Source: Hyphomicrobiales bacterium (lineage in GTDB: Bacteria > Pseudomonadota > Alphaproteobacteria > Rhizobiales > Rhizobiaceae). From it: a stretch of 64,000 nucleotides of DNA. The position numbers and the translations under genes were made by a program. The stretch lies in the NCBI GenBank assembly GCA_017305835.1, contig JAFKJY010000040.1, positions 1 through 64,000 of the forward strand. The letters are read 5' to 3'. How positions within the stretch are numbered: the first letter of the stretch is position 1; each line of letters starts with the position of its first letter. The notes under the pieces were generated by a model. That model saw nothing but the letters and a program-made list of their open reading frames with translations. It ran no database searches and had not been told where the DNA came from. Shown piece by piece: positions 9,964 to 18,280 of the stretch.

Positions 9964-10632
9964 TCAGGAGGGCTTGCCGGTTTCCGGCTGCCGGCCGGCG
10001 GAGGCCCTGGCGAGATAGTCGAGGACCTCGGCGTCGCGGAGCTGGTGAAACTCGCCGTAGTGATAGCCGAGCGCCTCGAAATGCGGCGGCTGGTCGAGGC
10101 AGACGACCCTGTCCGCCAGCTCCGAAAGCTCCGCCACCGCCTCGGAGGAGGCGACGGGAAGGGCGACGACGACCGCGGCTGGGGCGCGGCGCCGGATGGC
10201 GCGCACCGCCGCCTTCATGCTCGTGCCCGTCGCGGCGCCGTCGTCGACCAGCACCGCCGTCCTGCCGGCGACCGGCAGCGGCGGGCGGCCGGCGCGGTAG
10301 ACCCTACGCCGCCGCTCGAGCTCCAGCTGCTCGCGGGCGGCCATCGCCCGCAGATCGGCGTCGTCGAGCCCATAGGCCGCGACGATCTCGGGGTTGGGCA
10401 CGAGGTCGGGAGGATCGCCGTCGACGATCGAGGCGGCGGCGAGCTCCGGATTGCCGGGCGCGCCGACCTTGCGCACGATGACGAGGTCGAGCGGCGCGGC
10501 AAGCGCCTGCGCGACCTCCCAGGCCACCGGGACGCCGCCGCGCGGCAGCGCCAGCACCACCGGATCACGCAGCGCCAGTGCTGCGACCTCCGCGGCGAGC
10601 CTCTTCCCGGCCTCGGTGCGGTCGCGGAACAT
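9964..10632 (-). CDS. Phosphoribosyltransferase-domain protein
   Basis: 222 residues. Type I PRTase fold: the PRPP loop is seen as AVLVDDGAATGTSMKAAVRAI (about 125-145; two acidic residues followed by a Thr-rich turn). The N-terminal part (FRDRTEAGKRLAAEV, VVLALPRGGVPVAWEVA, VIVRKVGAPGNPELA) is the conserved start of stand-alone PRTases often found with stress genes. The true reaction in this family is unclear; nucleotide salvage is not established. It starts 3 bp after the DUF2267 gene on the same strand and is probably co-transcribed from that gene's FixK box. Confidence 0.88.
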   Translation of the reverse strand: MFRDRTEAGKRLAAEVAALALRDPVVLALPRGGVPVAWEVAQALAAPLDLVIVRKVGAPGNPELAAASIVDGDPPDLVPNPEIVAAYGLDDADLRAMAAREQLELERRRRVYRAGRPPLPVAGRTAVLVDDGAATGTSMKAAVRAIRRRAPAAVVVALPVASSEAVAELSELADRVVCLDQPPHFEALGYHYGEFHQLRDAEVLDYLARASAGRQPETGKPS

Positions 10633-10635
10633 GGG

Positions 10636-11061
10636 TCAGTGCGACGGCCAGAGCTGGCGCAGGCGCTTCTTCATCGAATTGCGCACCTGCACGAGCTCGC
10701 CGTGGTCGAGATGCCGCTCCAGAAGCTCGAAGACCATGGCGATGGCGCGGTCGGGATCATCGAGCGTGTCCTTTCCCATCTCGCACTGCACGCGCTCGAC
10801 GAAGCGAGGCTTGCTGCGATCGGGAACCGGCGCGTTCTGCGGGTTCCAGCCGTCGAAATATATGCCCCGGACCAGCATGGGCAACTGGGCGGCGAGGTCG
10901 GCCGCCTCCTCAGGCGACAGCCAGTCCCGCAACGCGTGCAGCACCGACCGCAACAGCCGGTAGGACCTGTGGATGTCCCAGCCGAGATTCTCGCCGAGGT
11001 CGTTGACCCATTGCTGCGCCTGCTCGGCCGCCTGCGTGAAGCTTGCAATGCCCGTCGTCAT
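10636..11061 (-). CDS. DUF2267 family protein
   Basis: 141 residues. The pattern FTQAAEQAQQWVNDLGENLGW, SYRLLRSVLHALRDWLSPEEAADLAAQLPMLVRGIYFDGWNP is that of DUF2267, small helical cytosolic proteins of unknown function that occur beside PRTases, universal stress proteins and other low-oxygen genes. A FixK-type box lies 62 bp upstream. The next gene, a PRTase, follows after 3 bp. Role unknown; a stress function is inferred from context only. Confidence 0.88.
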   Translation of the reverse strand: MTTGIASFTQAAEQAQQWVNDLGENLGWDIHRSYRLLRSVLHALRDWLSPEEAADLAAQLPMLVRGIYFDGWNPQNAPVPDRSKPRFVERVQCEMGKDTLDDPDRAIAMVFELLERHLDHGELVQVRNSMKKRLRQLWPSH

Positions 11062-11122
11062 CGTCTCGTTCTCCCATCTGCATGTTTCCGGTCGCAGTCT
11101 CGCACCGCGCGGCGACGCTGCC

Positions 11123-11136
11123 TTGCGTCAGGTCAA
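11123..11136 (-). promoter_or_regulatory. FixK/FNR-type box upstream of the DUF2267-PRTase pair
   Basis: TTGCGTCAGGTCAA departs from TTGAY-N4-RTCAA in the left half (CG for AY) and has a perfect right half. Centred 68 bp before the DUF2267 ATG. It overlaps the stop codon of the upstream hydrolase. Confidence 0.55.
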
Positions 11137-12122
11137 GATTCGCCGCGGCGCCGCGGCCGCCGGCCTTCGCGCGCGGATTCGATGAAGCTCGCCGCCTTGC
11201 GCCAGATCTCGTCGCCATGGCCGACAAGGAGGTGGCCGCCCGTGGGATAGATCAGCAGCTCGCCGTCGGGCACGTTGGCCGCAATGTAGCGGGCGGATGC
11301 GGCGGTGCCGTAGAGATCGTCCTCGGCGCTGACGGCCAGGACGGGACAGCGGATCCTGTCCAGCTCCATCGGCGGCGGGTCGCCGGCCGTGTGCGAATCG
11401 AACAGCAGGCCGTCCGCCCGCCGGCTCACCGGGAAGACGTCGTCGAGGATCTGCCAGGCCCGGGCCTTCTCCTGCGGGACCGCCGCGTCGATCAGGTCCG
11501 GCTCGGTGGCGAGGATCAACCGCGTCATCGTTCCGGGAAGGGCATGGATGGCGGCCCAGAAGAGGAAATCGGCACGCAGCGCCGCCATCATGAAGCGCTC
11601 GGCCCATACGCTTCGCGCCCCCGATTCATGCGGCCGACGTTCGGGCGAATAGGATGCGGGCACGAGCAGGACAAGGGCCTCGCAACGCTCCGGATGGCGG
11701 ATCGCGAGTTGCAGGGCCGACAGGGCGCCGGCCGAGCCGCCGACGATCACCGCCCTGTCGATCCCCAGCCGGTCCATCAGGGCGGCATGCGCGTCGGCCT
11801 GCATCTCGATCGTCATGTCGGCGCGGGCGGGAGTGCCGAGATAGCCGAACCTCGACGGGGCAATCAGCCTGTAGCCCAGCGCGCCGAGCGGTTCGGCCAT
11901 CAGCAGCCCCTGCCCGAACCCTCCGCCGGAACCGTGGATGACGAGCGCCGGGGCGCCCTCCCCGGCGGTGGCGTATTCGATCGGGCCGAAGCCGGTGTCG
12001 ACGCGCTGGCTGCGCCCTTCGAGACCGGCGACGGCCCGCGAAAGGTCGCGCTGGTAGAGCGCCGCCACCGCCGCGGCCGCAAGCAGGGCAAGCACGATGC
12101 CGATGAGCAGGGCGCGGTGCAT
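11133..12122 (-). CDS. Alpha/beta-hydrolase with N-terminal membrane anchor
   Basis: 329 residues. A hydrophobic segment at residues 4-20 (LLIGIVLALLAAAAVAAL) looks like an uncleaved anchor or signal peptide, placing the enzyme at the periplasmic membrane face. The hydrolase core shows the oxyanion HGSGGGFGQG loop, the nucleophile elbow VGGSAGALSALQ (Gly-x-Ser-x-Gly), the acid in VSAEDDLYGT and the catalytic His in TGGHLLVGHGDE. Substrate unknown (ester or lactone hydrolysis likely). It follows fixK by 65 bp on the same strand and may be read through from the fixLJK cluster. Confidence 0.88.
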   Translation of the reverse strand: MHRALLIGIVLALLAAAAVAALYQRDLSRAVAGLEGRSQRVDTGFGPIEYATAGEGAPALVIHGSGGGFGQGLLMAEPLGALGYRLIAPSRFGYLGTPARADMTIEMQADAHAALMDRLGIDRAVIVGGSAGALSALQLAIRHPERCEALVLLVPASYSPERRPHESGARSVWAERFMMAALRADFLFWAAIHALPGTMTRLILATEPDLIDAAVPQEKARAWQILDDVFPVSRRADGLLFDSHTAGDPPPMELDRIRCPVLAVSAEDDLYGTAASARYIAANVPDGELLIYPTGGHLLVGHGDEIWRKAASFIESAREGRRPRRRGES

Positions 12123-12187
12123 CGTTTCCTCCCTCGCCCCGTGCCGCCCCTGTCCGGGGCGCTCGCCCGAGGCATGCGGGCGTGCGG

Positions 12188-12826
12188 CTACTCGCTGATG
12201 TCGCGCAGGGCGTTCGGCTTGAGCAGTTCGACGGTGCGCAGCGTCTTCAGCCGGATGATGCCCCTGGCGCGAAGCTGCGAGATGATGCGCGACACGGTCT
12301 CGATGGTCAGGCCGAGATAGTCGCCGATGTCGGTGCGCGACATCGGGAGGTCGAAGGTCTCCAGCCCGCCCTGGCGCTCGGCCATGTCGAGCATGAAGGC
12401 CGCGACGCGCTCCAGCGCGCTCTGGCGGCCGAGCACCAGCAGGTGCTCCTGCGCCCGCACCAGCCCCTTGAGCGCCAGCGGCAGCAACTGCCGCGACAGG
12501 TCGGCGCCGTGCGCCGGGCGGATGACACGCAGGCCCGTGGCGCAGATCGCCTCGGCGAAGAAATGGTGGGTGTCGCCGCTCTCGAAGCCGAACACCTCGC
12601 CGGCCAGATGGAAGGCGGAAATCTGGCGGCGGCCGTCGGCCAGCAGGCGATAGAGGCGGACGGCGCCGAACTCGATCTGGTAGAGCGCGCCGGCCTGCTC
12701 GCCCTGCCCGTAGATCTCGCTGTCCCCGCCATAGAGCGAGATCGGCTGGACCTGCGCCGACGGAAAGACGAGCGGGTGAAGCTGCGTGGCGGTGTCGGCG
12801 AAGGCGGCCATCTGGTGGATCGACAT
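12188..12826 (-). CDS. fixK: Crp/Fnr-family transcription regulator, FixK type
   Basis: 212 residues: N-terminal cyclic-nucleotide-like beta-barrel (about 25-115), dimerisation helix, C-terminal winged helix. The recognition helix TDIGDYLGLTIETVSRIISQL holds E-x-x-S-R, the triad that reads TTGA half-sites in FNR and FixK. Only one cysteine is present, so there is no Fe-S cluster of the FNR kind; like FixK, it should be controlled mainly by its own transcription. A FixJ-like site lies 70-90 bp upstream and fixJ-fixL are next on the same strand. Predicted to activate the TTGAY-N4-RTCAA boxes across this island. An FnrN-type role is ruled out by the missing N-terminal cysteines. Confidence 0.88.
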   Translation of the reverse strand: MSIHQMAAFADTATQLHPLVFPSAQVQPISLYGGDSEIYGQGEQAGALYQIEFGAVRLYRLLADGRRQISAFHLAGEVFGFESGDTHHFFAEAICATGLRVIRPAHGADLSRQLLPLALKGLVRAQEHLLVLGRQSALERVAAFMLDMAERQGGLETFDLPMSRTDIGDYLGLTIETVSRIISQLRARGIIRLKTLRTVELLKPNALRDISE

Positions 12827-12895
12827 CGAAATCTCCCTCGGGTTCGTGGGGAGATCATTCGCGCGAACGGCGCGCCGGCGAAATTCGGATGTGCA

Positions 12896-12915
12896 CCTAC
12901 GTGGTTCTACGTAGG
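12896..12915 (-). promoter_or_regulatory. Candidate FixJ-binding site upstream of fixK
   Basis: On the minus strand two ACGTAG hexamers are repeated directly with a 10-base period; the same 20 bases can be read as an inverted repeat with arms CCTACGT/ACGTAGG. TACGTAG-like motifs are known for FixJ sites. It is centred about 80 bp before the fixK ATG. Confidence 0.6.
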
Positions 12916-12935
12916 CCGGCCGGTTCGGCGGGCTT

Positions 12936-13550
12936 CTATTTGAGCGCGAGGCCGGCCGTCAGCGTCATTCGCACGAGTTCGGGCAGGCTTCTCGCGCCCA
13001 TCTTGCCCATCACGTTGGCGCGGTGCACCTCCACCGTGCGGGGGCTGATCTTCAGGTCGTAGGCGATGGTCTTGTTGGGCAGACCCGCGACCACGCCCGC
13101 CATCACCTCGCGCTCCCGCTCGGTCAGCTCCGCGAAGCGGGTGCGGATCGCGGCAACGTCGGCATAGGCGCTGCGGCCGAGCTCGGAAACGGCGTTCTTC
13201 ACCGCCTCGATCAGCACCTCGTCCTCGAATGGCTTCTCGATGAAGTCGAGCGCGCCGGCCTTCATGGCCTCGACCGCCATCGGGACGTCGCCGTGGCCGG
13301 TGATGACGATGGCCGGGATCCTGAGCGCCAGCTCGCGCAGGCGGTGGAGGAGGTCCACGCCGCTCATGTCCGGCATGCGCAGGTCGGTGATCAGGCAGGC
13401 ATTGCCGAGACCGGGCGCGGCGGCGAGGAAGGCGGTCGCGCTGTCATGCGCGCGCACGGCGAAGCCGGACGCCGTGAGCAGGAAGGCGAGCGATTTCCTC
13501 ACCGGCTCCTCGTCATCGACGATGTGCACGACGTAGTCGCTGGCGTTCAT
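12936..13550 (-). CDS. fixJ: Response regulator FixJ
   Basis: 204 residues, the normal FixJ length. The receiver domain (1-120) has the acidic pair DD at 12-13, phospho-acceptor Asp56 in [10 protein letters not shown], the Thr/Ser in VITGHGD and the Lys in IEKPFED. The C-terminal LuxR/GerE helix-turn-helix ([40 protein letters not shown]) matches FixJ. The start overlaps the fixL stop (ATGA), so kinase and regulator are translationally coupled. Phosphorylated by FixL at low oxygen, it should activate fixK immediately downstream, where a FixJ-like site is present. Confidence 0.95.
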   Translation of the reverse strand: MNASDYVVHIVDDEEPVRKSLAFLLTASGFAVRAHDSATAFLAAAPGLGNACLITDLRMPDMSGVDLLHRLRELALRIPAIVITGHGDVPMAVEAMKAGALDFIEKPFEDEVLIEAVKNAVSELGRSAYADVAAIRTRFAELTEREREVMAGVVAGLPNKTIAYDLKISPRTVEVHRANVMGKMGARSLPELVRMTLTAGLALK

Positions 13551-15052
13551 TCGTCCGGTTCCCTGTAAGCCGGAAGGGTGAAGCGGAAGGTCGCCCCGCC
13601 ATTCGCGTTCCTGCTGACCGCGATCGTGCCGCCATGCGCCTCGATGATGCGCTTGGAGATCGACAGGCCGATGCCCATTCCGCCGGCCTTGGTGGTGGTG
13701 AAGGGCTTGAAGAGCTGCGCGGCGACCTCCTCGGAGATGCCGGGGCCGGTGTCGGCAACCTCGACGGCGACGAACTCGCCTTCCGGCTCGGTCCGCACGA
13801 CGAGCTCCTTCCTCTCGCTGTCCTTCATCGCCTCCATCGCGTTGCGCATCAGGTTGATGAGGACCTGTTGGATCTGGACGCGGTCGGTCAGCACCATGTC
13901 GGCGCCCGGCGCGAAGTCGAAGACCGAGCGCACGCCCTGCTCGCGCGAGCCGACCAGCGCGAGCGCGCCGGCCTCCTCCACGAGCCTGTGGATGTCCTCG
14001 ACCGATTCCTCGGTTGCGCCGCGCATGACGAACTCGCGCAGATGGCGGATGATCTGGCCGGCGCGCAGCGACTGCGAGGCGATCTCGCCGAGCGCCTCGC
14101 GCAGCGGCTCCCCGACGGCGTCGGGCAGGCTCTGGAGCATCCGCTTCGAGCCCTGCGCATAGTTGGCGATGGCCGAGAGCGGCTGGTTCAGCTCGTGCGC
14201 GAGGGTGGAGGCCATCTCGCCGAGCTCGTTCAGCCGGGCCAGTCGCGCCAGCTCGGTCTGGATCTCCTGAAGCCGCGCCGCCGATTCCTCCCGCTCCGTG
14301 AGATCGCGGATGAAGCCGGTGAAATAGGTGCGGTCGGCCGACCGCATCTCGCCGACGGCGAGCTTCATCGGGAAGGTCGAGCCGTCCCTGCGGGCGCCCA
14401 CGACGACGCGGTCGACCCCGATGATCCGCCTCTCGCCGGTGCCGAGATAGCGCTGGATGTAGCCGTCGTGCTCGTGCCGGTAGGGCTCGGGCATCAGCAT
14501 GCGCACGTTGCGGCCGACGACCTCGTCCTCGCGGTAGCCGAACTGCCGGACGGCGGCGGCATTGAAGGAGACGATGGTGCCGTCGGATTCGATGACGACG
14601 GTGGCGTCCGGCACGGTGTCGAGGATGGAGCTGAGATGCGCCTCGCGCGCTACGAGCTGGCGCTGCGTGTCGGCCATGGCCTGGTAGGAATATTGCAGCG
14701 TCTCGCCCAGCCAGGCGATGATCGCGCCGACGACCGCGAACACGACGTAGTTGAGCGAGCTGACCTCCGGCGTGTCCCACAGGCTGCCGATGACGGCCGA
14801 CGCCGCCAGGGACAGCGCCACGCTCAGCAGCCCCGGCCAGAGCCCCCCGACGATCGAGGAGATGAGGATCGCCGGCACGAAGATGACCAGCAGGGCGCGC
14901 GACAGCAGCAGTTCCTGAAAAACGAGCTGGAACGCCACGACGACCAGGACGGCCGCGACCGCGACCCCGTACCGGCGAAACGCCGAACGGTTCCCGGTAA
15001 GCAGGCTCACGAGGCGCAGGCTTCCCCTACGTGCGGCGAAGCTTCGGTCCAT
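13547..15052 (-). CDS. fixL: Oxygen-sensing haem histidine kinase FixL
   Basis: 501 residues with ATG 15052; an in-frame GTG at 15115 would add 21 residues. Membrane region about 28-118 (several helices), PAS domain about 135-255, HisKA and HATPase. The PAS haem pocket matches rhizobial FixL: His195 in [10 protein letters not shown] (proximal ligand position), the Arg in [10 protein letters not shown] (ligand-sensing arginine position) and [16 protein letters not shown]. Autokinase His286 is in [10 protein letters not shown]; the N box and G boxes ([42 protein letters not shown]) are intact. These positions nearly equal His194/His285 of S. meliloti FixL. Low oxygen should switch the kinase on toward FixJ. 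Confidence 0.94.
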   Translation of the reverse strand: MDRSFAARRGSLRLVSLLTGNRSAFRRYGVAVAAVLVVVAFQLVFQELLLSRALLVIFVPAILISSIVGGLWPGLLSVALSLAASAVIGSLWDTPEVSSLNYVVFAVVGAIIAWLGETLQYSYQAMADTQRQLVAREAHLSSILDTVPDATVVIESDGTIVSFNAAAVRQFGYREDEVVGRNVRMLMPEPYRHEHDGYIQRYLGTGERRIIGVDRVVVGARRDGSTFPMKLAVGEMRSADRTYFTGFIRDLTEREESAARLQEIQTELARLARLNELGEMASTLAHELNQPLSAIANYAQGSKRMLQSLPDAVGEPLREALGEIASQSLRAGQIIRHLREFVMRGATEESVEDIHRLVEEAGALALVGSREQGVRSVFDFAPGADMVLTDRVQIQQVLINLMRNAMEAMKDSERKELVVRTEPEGEFVAVEVADTGPGISEEVAAQLFKPFTTTKAGGMGIGLSISKRIIEAHGGTIAVSRNANGGATFRFTLPAYREPDE

Positions 15053-15191
15053 GCCGTTCGATCCAATACATCGACGCCGGTGCAGCCACGCGACCGGCAG
15101 CGCCGAAAACGGCACACTTCTACTTCATGATCGGGGCAAGTTCCAAGCTCTGCGCGGGCCCTTCCCGTCAGGCCCCAACATCTTTCGCAGG

Positions 15192-15782
15192 CTACCTTCC
15201 GGCCTGCCCGAGGCGACGCATCCGGGCGATCCAGCCGGCGCGGCTCTTCTGGCTGGAGCCGGCGAGCCCGAACAGCGTCTCGCGGACCGGCTTGATTCCT
15301 ACGAAATTGAGGATGTTGCGGCGCATGCCGGCGACGCCGTGGCCGAGGAACCAGAGGCGGTAGAGCACCGCCGGCATGCCCATCGTGACGACCACGCGGG
15401 CGGAGCGGCGGCCGAGCAGCGTCCTGGTGAAGCCGCTGCCGCCCTGCTCGGGATAGGCGAATGCGACGCCCGGCCGCATCACCTGCTCGAGGAAGGCCTT
15501 GAGCAGCGCCGGCATCGTCCCCAGCCAGAGCGGGAAGACGAAGACCAGATGCTCGGCCCAGAGGATCGATTCGGACGCCTCCTTCAGCGATCCGGGCATC
15601 GGACCCTTCTCGAACTGCTCGGTGGTCCGCAGCAAAGGGAAGTCCAGCGTCGCGACGTCGATGCGGCGGACCTCGTGGCCGGCCTCCTGCGCCGCCGAGG
15701 CATAGGCCGCGGCCAGGACCCGGCACAGGCGCTCGGGCGCAGGATCGGGATGCGCGGTGACGACGAGGATGCGGCGGGCCAC
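15192..15782 (-). CDS. Flavodoxin-fold NAD(P)H dehydrogenase (quinone) family protein
   Basis: 196 residues from GTG 15782, preceded by a clear AAGGAAAAG ribosome site; the longer frame upstream is low-complexity and is rejected. N-terminal RILVVTAHPDPAPERLCRVL and LWAEHLVFVFPLWLGTMPALLKAFLEQV (FMN-contacting loop W-P-L-W) identify the NQO1/YwrO/KefF flavodoxin_2 family, which transfers two electrons from NAD(P)H to quinones. It is 40 bp downstream of an unknown gene with a FixK box and likely shares its promoter. The C-terminal tail (SSQKSRAGWIARMRRLG) is basic. Confidence 0.88.
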   Translation of the reverse strand: MARRILVVTAHPDPAPERLCRVLAAAYASAAQEAGHEVRRIDVATLDFPLLRTTEQFEKGPMPGSLKEASESILWAEHLVFVFPLWLGTMPALLKAFLEQVMRPGVAFAYPEQGGSGFTRTLLGRRSARVVVTMGMPAVLYRLWFLGHGVAGMRRNILNFVGIKPVRETLFGLAGSSQKSRAGWIARMRRLGQAGR

Positions 15783-15822
15783 GGATCTTTTCCTTCTAAC
15801 GGAGCGCGACGAAACCCCCGGC

Positions 15823-16206
15823 TCACGGCCGCTCCACCCGCGCCACCTGATAGGTGTGGGTGACGTCGCCATGGGCGACGGAGACGTATTCGCCGGTGAC
15901 GAACTTCTCGTCCCCAAGCCGGAAGCCGGGCTCGTCGTCGCGATCGCCTTCCTCGTAGTCGAAATACCACTGGCCTCCCGGCTTGCGGCGCAGCCGACCG
16001 ATCCGGTCGTCCCGGCCCGGGCCGAAGGAGCGGACGCGGCAGCGCATCTTGTGCTTCTTCCACGCGGCCGGGTCGATGCGACCGTCCTCCAGGAGCGGCA
16101 GGAGGAGGTCGTAGCCTTCCTCGCGGTTGCCCGAAGGACGGGCCTTCTCGCGCGCCAGCAGCATGCGCACGTGGCGGAAACCGGAGGGGAGTTCGGTGGT
16201 GGTCAT
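15823..16206 (-). CDS. Conserved-looking hypothetical protein, FixK-box controlled
   Basis: 127 residues from ATG 16206, with AGGAG 6 bases upstream; a GTG one codon earlier is possible. No family recognised. The sequence is charged, with no membrane segment or signal peptide. The middle (LLPLLEDGRIDPAAWKKHKMRCRVRSF) is helical-looking, followed by a probable beta-rich part (WYFDYEEGD, FVTGEYVSV, THTYQVARVE) that could be a small barrel. A perfect FixK box is centred 57 bp upstream, making this one of the clearest oxygen-regulated genes here despite its unknown job. It is followed after 40 bp by the flavodoxin-fold reductase. Confidence 0.7.
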   Translation of the reverse strand: MTTTELPSGFRHVRMLLAREKARPSGNREEGYDLLLPLLEDGRIDPAAWKKHKMRCRVRSFGPGRDDRIGRLRRKPGGQWYFDYEEGDRDDEPGFRLGDEKFVTGEYVSVAHGDVTHTYQVARVERP

Positions 16207-16231
16207 CACATGCTCCTGCTTTTTCTGCCGA

Positions 16232-18175
16232 CTAGGCCTGCGGTGGGACGGACGCCTTGACCCGCGTCAATTCGGCCCTGAGATCGACGCCGGGCACCGG
16301 CGCCATGCCGACCGCAGGCCGGTCCTCCGGGCCGGAGATGGCCCGCAGCGCGTTGAAGATGACCGCGACGTCGATCGCCTCCTGGATGAAGGCGCCGGCG
16401 ATCGGGTCGATGTAGCCGAAGGCGGCGGCGGCCATGCCGAGAGCCGACAGGACAAGGCCGGCGACGATGCTCTGCAGGGCGATGCCGCGGGTGCGCCGCG
16501 CGATCGACACCGCCTCGGAGATGAGGCCGAGCCGCGTCTTGAGGATGACGACGTCGGCGGCTTCCGACGAGGCGCTGACGCCGCGGGCGGTCATGGCGAT
16601 GCCGACGGAAGCGGCGGCCAGCGCCGGCGCATCGTTGATGCCGTCGCCCACCATCATCACCGGGCCGCGCCGCATCTCGTCGGCCACGACTGCGAGCTTC
16701 TGCGCCGGCGTGGCGTCGGCGACCAGTTCGTCCACGCCGAGCCTTTCGGCCACGCGCCGGCTGGCGTGACCGTCGTCACCGGTGAGGATGACGAAGCGGC
16801 GCAGGCCCTGCCGGCGCAGCGTCTCGACCGTCTCCCTGGCATCCGCCCTTATGGCGTCGCCGAAGGTGAAGACGCCGGCGAGGCGCCCGTCGATGGCGAC
16901 GTAGACGCGCAGGACCGGCTGGCCCGCATAGCGCCTCTCGCCAGGCTCCAGCCAGAGCGGCGTCACCTTGCGCCCGACCACGTAAGAGCGCGAGCCGACG
17001 CGGACGCGGGCGCCGCGCACCGTGCCTTCGAGCCCCGCGCCGCGCTGCTCGGCGACGGCATGCGGCTCGTCCAGCGGCACGCCGCGCGCGCGCGCCACGG
17101 CGAGGATGGAATCGGTCAGCACGTGGTGCGAGGCCTGCTCCAGCGAGGCGAGCAGGGCCAGCACCTCCTCCCCGCTCCTGCCCGGCGCGATGTCCTGCTC
17201 GATCAGCTCGGCGCCGCCATGCGTCAGCGTCCCGGTCTTGTCGAAGATCGCGATCTCGACCTTCGCGAGGGCCTCCAGCGCCGCGCCGCCCTTCATCAGG
17301 ACGCCCTGCCTCGCGGCGCGGGAGATGCCGCCGAGGAACGCGACGGGAGCGGCGAGGATCAGCGGACAGGGGGTGGCGACCACCAGCACGGCGAGCGCGC
17401 GCACGACATTGCCGGAGGCGAGCCAGGCGCCGCCGGCGACGAGCAGGGTGACGGGCAGCAGGAACAGGGCGAAACGGTCGGCCATGCGGATGAACGGCGC
17501 CTTGGCGGTCTGCGCGGCCGCGACCATGCGCACGATGCCGGCATAGGTGCTCATGTCCGCGGTCGCCGTGGCGCGCATCCGCAACACGTCGCCGGCATTG
17601 ACGGTGCCGCTCCGCAGCGGGTCGCCGGCCCGCCGCAGCGCCGGCAGGGGCTCGCCGGTGACGGCGGCCTCGTCGAGCGCGGCCTCGCCGTCGAGGAGCA
17701 CGCCGTCGGCGGGAACCAGCTCGCCGGCCTTGACCACCAGCTCGTCGCCGACGCGCACCTGGGCGGCGGGGATGGTCTCGAGGCGGCTGCCGGTGCGGCG
17801 GTGCGCGGTGCGCGGCGAGCGGTCTGCCAGCAGCGAGAGGTTGCGCTCCGCCCGGCCGCGGGCGAAATCCTCCAGCACCGAGCCGCCCGAATACATGATC
17901 GCCACGATGACGGCCGCCAGCGACTGGTCGAGCAGCAGCGCGGCCGACATGGAGACGAGCGCGATCGCGTCGACGCCGAACCGCCCGATCATCAGGTCGC
18001 GGACGATCGAGCCAGCCAGCAGGAGGACCACCGGCAGCGTACCGGCGGTCCAGAACAGTTCGGGCGACAGCCAGGAAGGCCGGGCGGCGGGGGCGCTCAG
18101 CGCCAATCCCAGCCCGCCTGCCAGAGCCAGCACCGCAAGCGCCAGCAACACTCGTCTCAGAAGGGATTCGCTCAC
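16232..18175 (-). CDS. Heavy-metal-translocating P-type ATPase (P1B)
   Basis: 647 residues from GTG 18175; the ORF can extend to 18250 but those residues look non-coding and overlap a possible regulatory box. It exports a metal ion across the inner membrane using ATP. Seen: paired N-terminal helices, LTGEP-type actuator loop (VTGEPLP), the CPx helix as TPCPL, phosphorylation motif DKTGTLTHGG, ATP-binding HP-like locus (SHHVLTDSI), hinge GDGINDAPALAAASVGIAM. No N-terminal metal-binding HMA/CxxC domain is present. TPCPL is a variant of CPC/SPC, so metal specificity cannot be assigned. Its place between FixK-linked genes suggests a role in low-oxygen metal handling, as for FixI, but it is not a clear FixI. 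Confidence 0.9.
   Translation of the reverse strand: MSESLLRRVLLALAVLALAGGLGLALSAPAARPSWLSPELFWTAGTLPVVLLLAGSIVRDLMIGRFGVDAIALVSMSAALLLDQSLAAVIVAIMYSGGSVLEDFARGRAERNLSLLADRSPRTAHRRTGSRLETIPAAQVRVGDELVVKAGELVPADGVLLDGEAALDEAAVTGEPLPALRRAGDPLRSGTVNAGDVLRMRATATADMSTYAGIVRMVAAAQTAKAPFIRMADRFALFLLPVTLLVAGGAWLASGNVVRALAVLVVATPCPLILAAPVAFLGGISRAARQGVLMKGGAALEALAKVEIAIFDKTGTLTHGGAELIEQDIAPGRSGEEVLALLASLEQASHHVLTDSILAVARARGVPLDEPHAVAEQRGAGLEGTVRGARVRVGSRSYVVGRKVTPLWLEPGERRYAGQPVLRVYVAIDGRLAGVFTFGDAIRADARETVETLRRQGLRRFVILTGDDGHASRRVAERLGVDELVADATPAQKLAVVADEMRRGPVMMVGDGINDAPALAAASVGIAMTARGVSASSEAADVVILKTRLGLISEAVSIARRTRGIALQSIVAGLVLSALGMAAAAFGYIDPIAGAFIQEAIDVAVIFNALRAISGPEDRPAVGMAPVPGVDLRAELTRVKASVPPQA
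16257..16270 (-). promoter_or_regulatory. FixK/FNR-type box inside the 3' end of the P1B ATPase gene
   Basis: TTGACCCGCGTCAA fits TTGAY-N4-RTCAA exactly. It lies within the last codons of the metal ATPase (encoding L-T-R-V-K), 57 bp before the ATG of the unknown gene at 16206. Confidence 0.7.
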
Positions 18176-18238
18176 CTTCCGCGGCCTCGGATATTCGTCA
18201 TCATCGGAGCAAACTGCCCGCGCGCGGCCTGCGGCGCT

Positions 18239-18252
18239 TTGATCCAGCACAA
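18239..18252 (-). promoter_or_regulatory. Degenerate FixK/FNR-type box upstream of the P1B ATPase
   Basis: TTGATCCAGCACAA has a perfect left half and only CAA in the right half. It is centred 70 bp before GTG 18175, close to the spacing of the better boxes. Weak on its own. Confidence 0.35.
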
Positions 18253-18280
18253 GCCGGGGAATGCGAGTGCGGGTTCGCAG

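Noticed and set aside
15113..15115. GTG at 15115 as the fixL start
   Set aside because: Possible, but it adds 21 residues; ATG 15052 gives haem and kinase histidines at positions matching known FixL. Left as an alternative.
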